In this document: positions 62,331-64,000 of the stretch, in pieces
How the letters are laid out: every line of letters starts with the position of its first letter
Numbering within the stretch: the first letter of the stretch is position 1
Assembly: GCF_000154705.2 (NCBI RefSeq)
Contig: NZ_CM002917.1
Location: 1,506,461-1,570,460, forward strand
DNA: 64,000 nt
From: Hoeflea phototrophica DFL-43
GTDB taxonomy: Bacteria > Pseudomonadota > Alphaproteobacteria > Rhizobiales > Rhizobiaceae
Direction of reading: 5' to 3'
Program-made: the position numbers and the translations under genes
Notes under the pieces: model-generated
The model's database searches: none
What the model saw: only the letters and a program-made list of their open reading frames with translations
Told to the model about the DNA's origin: nothing

Positions 62331-62843
62331 ATGATGAACGGAAAAGAGACGGGAAAGCCCGAGCAGGGCGCATCCACGATGACAAGCATTCAGGCGCAAT
62401 GGCGGGCCGCACGGCCTGATCTCGATTGTCGTCCGATGGCGGTGATCGGCCAGCTGTGGCGCTCAAGCCAGGTTGCGATGCGCGCGGTGGAAACCAATCT
62501 CAAGCGCTATGATCTCGACATGGCAGGTTTTGATGTGCTGTTGACCCTGCGCCGTCAGGCAGATGGCCGGGCGTTGACGCCGGGCGAACTGGCGCGTGAC
62601 ATGATGATGTCTCCCCCCGCCATGACCAATCGCATTGACCGCCTGGTGGCCCGCACGCTTGTCGAACGCCATGCTGATCCTGATGACCGCCGAGCCCTCA
62701 GGGTCCGGCTGACGTCAGAGGGAAGGGCGCTGGCTGACACGGCGGTGGAAACCCATCTGGCGGTCGAGGAAGGGTTGCTGAGCGCGCTCAGCCAGACCGA
62801 CCGGGATCAGCTTACAGCCCTGCTGGTGCGGCTTGGTGGTTAG
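62331..62843 (+). CDS. MarR-family transcriptional regulator
   Basis: This 170-aa winged-helix regulator has the MarR signatures LTPGELARDMMMSPPAMTNRIDRLV (cut; recognition helix) and ADPDDRRALRVRLTSEGRAL (the wing with the conserved DxRR). ATGs at 62331 and 62334 are alternative starts, and a third at 62379 would give a more usual length. It is divergent from an EamA exporter that it probably represses until a small ligand binds. Confidence 0.9.
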   Translation: MMNGKETGKPEQGASTMTSIQAQWRAARPDLDCRPMAVIGQLWRSSQVAMRAVETNLKRYDLDMAGFDVLLTLRRQADGRALTPGELARDMMMSPPAMTNRIDRLVARTLVERHADPDDRRALRVRLTSEGRALADTAVETHLAVEEGLLSALSQTDRDQLTALLVRLGG

Positions 62844-62870
62844 AAAGCGGGGCCAGGAGGCGCGTCAGGC

Positions 62871-63500
62871 TCAGCCGATGTTGCCCGGCCGCAGTCCTTC
62901 TGCAAGCAGGGCGACAACCCTGTCTGTGGCCTCCGACTTGGTAATGCTTCCATCGCCGTTGCGGTCCAGGCCGCGGTTGAGCCTGTAGGCAACCGACCCC
63001 TTGCGAAACAGCACATGACTTGCAGGCTTGCCGATGGCGCGCGGGTAAAGCACCGCCATATAGGCGCTTTGCAGATCATCCATCCGGCCTGCATAGGGCT
63101 TGAGATAGAGCTCCACAAAATCCAGTTGATCAATGGCGCTCATCCGCTTGAGCGCGGCTGTCGAGGTGCCGAGCCCCTCTGCCGTCTTCGGCATGAACTG
63201 GATCAGGCCGGTCGCACCCGACCCTGCATGGTTGGTCACCGCCGGATCAAAGCTGCGTCCGGTCTCGAACGCCATGATCGCCATGAGATGGTCAGGCTCC
63301 ATCTTGAGCCGGCCGGAAATGGTGATCACCTTGTCTTTGAATTCGGCCGTGACTTTCGCCCCCCAGGCAATAGGCATCTCCGGTTCGAGTGCCTGGGGAG
63401 TGGGTGCGGGCGCCGGATTGGGTGCCGGGATGAAAGGTTCTGCGCGCGGGGCGTGGATGAACAGATCGCGGAGAAAACGGAAGAAGGAAATGCTGGTCAT
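62871..63500 (-). CDS. Lytic transglycosylase-like protein with EF-hand-like loop
   Basis: This 209-aa protein has a Pro/Ala-rich linker (residues 22-40) and then an SLT-type muramidase domain: Glu79 in AFETGRSF is the likely catalytic residue, and GLIQFMPKTA (98-107) is the family motif. At 179-190 the sequence DRNGDGSITKSE is a complete 12-residue EF-hand calcium loop. No clear signal peptide is present, as in phage-like or secretion-associated enzymes. The ATG at 63500 follows AAAGGAC; a longer frame to 63659 is unlikely. Confidence 0.8.
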   Translation of the reverse strand: MTSISFFRFLRDLFIHAPRAEPFIPAPNPAPAPTPQALEPEMPIAWGAKVTAEFKDKVITISGRLKMEPDHLMAIMAFETGRSFDPAVTNHAGSGATGLIQFMPKTAEGLGTSTAALKRMSAIDQLDFVELYLKPYAGRMDDLQSAYMAVLYPRAIGKPASHVLFRKGSVAYRLNRGLDRNGDGSITKSEATDRVVALLAEGLRPGNIG

Positions 63501-63881
63501 GGCCTGTCCTTTTTGGGTTCGTAGCGGTGACCCAAGTCTAGGCACAGCTTCTAAGGGCAGGGACGTTTCGACCAGCTCGCGCCAGGCCGTCATTTGCCAA
63601 TTCGGCGCATGTTTCGGTTCGGCCAACAATCCGGTTGAAAGAAGAAACCCATCAAACACAGGGGCTTGCTGAGATTTCCGGATTTAATCTGCTAAACGCT
63701 TCATGTGTGGTTCAGATGTGCCGGAACTGAAGAATCGGCCGGAACTTCGTCCCCATCTTCCGGTAGAGTTTTGGCCATCAAACCCCTCTTGGCTCTTGCC
63801 GCATCACCCGGCTTCTGCGATCAGACAGCATAAAAATCCGGCACCTTATGCCGGAAATCAGCCAGCACCAGGAAACGCCCC
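63501..63881. other. Intergenic region with a small hairpin
   Basis: This 381-bp stretch lies between the divergent transglycosylase and asparaginase genes. It shows no credible gene. A short hairpin (TCCGGC at 63837-63842, GCCGGA at 63850-63855, 7-nt loop) sits 26 bases before the asparaginase ATG. Confidence 0.5.
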
Positions 63882-64000
63882 ATGTCCAACCCAGTTCTCG
63901 TTGAAGTCACCCGCGGCCAACTCGTCGAGAGCCGGCATCGCGGCATGGTCTCGGTGATCGATGCAGAGGGAACGCCGGTGATGGCGCTTGGCGAGGTATC
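63882..64000 (+). CDS. L-asparaginase II family protein, 5' end only
   Basis: The ATG at 63882, preceded by AGGAAACG, opens a frame that runs off the window. The visible 39 residues (MSNPVLVEVTRGQLVESRHR, then GMVSVIDAEGTPVMALGEV) match the N-terminus of the rhizobial thermolabile asparaginase II family, which hydrolyses asparagine to aspartate and ammonia. The active site is beyond the window. Confidence 0.75.
   Translation, partial: MSNPVLVEVTRGQLVESRHRGMVSVIDAEGTPVMALGEV

Noticed and set aside
63703..63957. 84-aa frame overlapping the asparaginase start
   Set aside because: Different frame from the clear asparaginase N-terminus, no ribosome-binding site, Pro/Ser-rich composition.

Overview
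This window carries most of the photosynthesis gene cluster of an aerobic anoxygenic phototrophic alphaproteobacterium, followed by about 24 kb of general metabolism genes. The evidence for that lifestyle is a puf operon, a puh/bch superoperon, the oxygen-dependent cyclase acsF with its partner bciE, no bchE, and a PpsR/PpaA regulatory pair. The sequence is GC-rich with dense, overlapping genes. A betICBA operon and an assimilatory cysDNH set suit a marine Rhizobiales organism. I suspect Hoeflea or a close relative, but this is an inference from gene content, not from a database match.

Layout 1-39.1 kb, photosynthesis: 3' end of crtI, crtB and a 48-aa ORF (+); crtC and crtD (-); a divergent promoter with two PpsR boxes; then crtE-crtF (+), a second pair of PpsR boxes, and bchC-bchX-bchY-bchZ-pufQ-pufB-pufA-pufL-pufM-pufC (+), closed by a hairpin terminator near 14.98 kb. 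Convergent to this is one long minus-strand superoperon, read from 32.3 down to 15.2 kb: bchF-bchN-bchB-bchH-bchL-bchM-lhaA-puhA-puhB-puhC-bciE-acsF-puhE-hemA-crtA-idi. Divergent from bchF lie ppaA/aerR and ppsR (+), then bchG, a PucC-family transporter gene, bchP and a 92-aa membrane protein (+). Together these supply 5-aminolevulinate, bacteriochlorophyll a (from the Mg-chelatase H subunit to phytylation), spheroidene/spheroidenone or spirilloxanthin-type carotenoids, the reaction centre with its tetraheme cytochrome, LH1, and assembly factors. bchI, bchD and bchO are not in the window. PpsR-type operators (TGT-N12-ACA or near matches) sit in four intergenic regions.

Layout 39.4-64 kb, general: an RND efflux adaptor/pump pair; a Tat-exported intradiol-dioxygenase-like protein overlapping a bis-heme ferric-reductase-like membrane protein; cysD-cysN, cysH and cysQ (sulfate activation and reduction); a glycine-betaine operon betI-betC-(zinc-ribbon protein)-betB-betA, in which betB carries an apparent +1 frameshift and a toxin-antitoxin module is inserted in the opposite orientation between betB and betA; an EamA exporter; a glutathione transferase; a thiolase; a membrane-bound class III nucleotide cyclase; a divergent EamA exporter/MarR regulator pair with a palindromic operator; a lytic transglycosylase with an EF-hand-like loop; and the start of an asparaginase II gene.

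The items most worth a second look are the Tat/ferric-reductase-like pair, the TA module and frameshift in the bet operon, the mutually exclusive hairpins before pufB, the equal 26-bp phasing of paired PpsR boxes, and a PpsR with only two cysteines. No rRNA, tRNA, CRISPR or insertion sequence was recognised.
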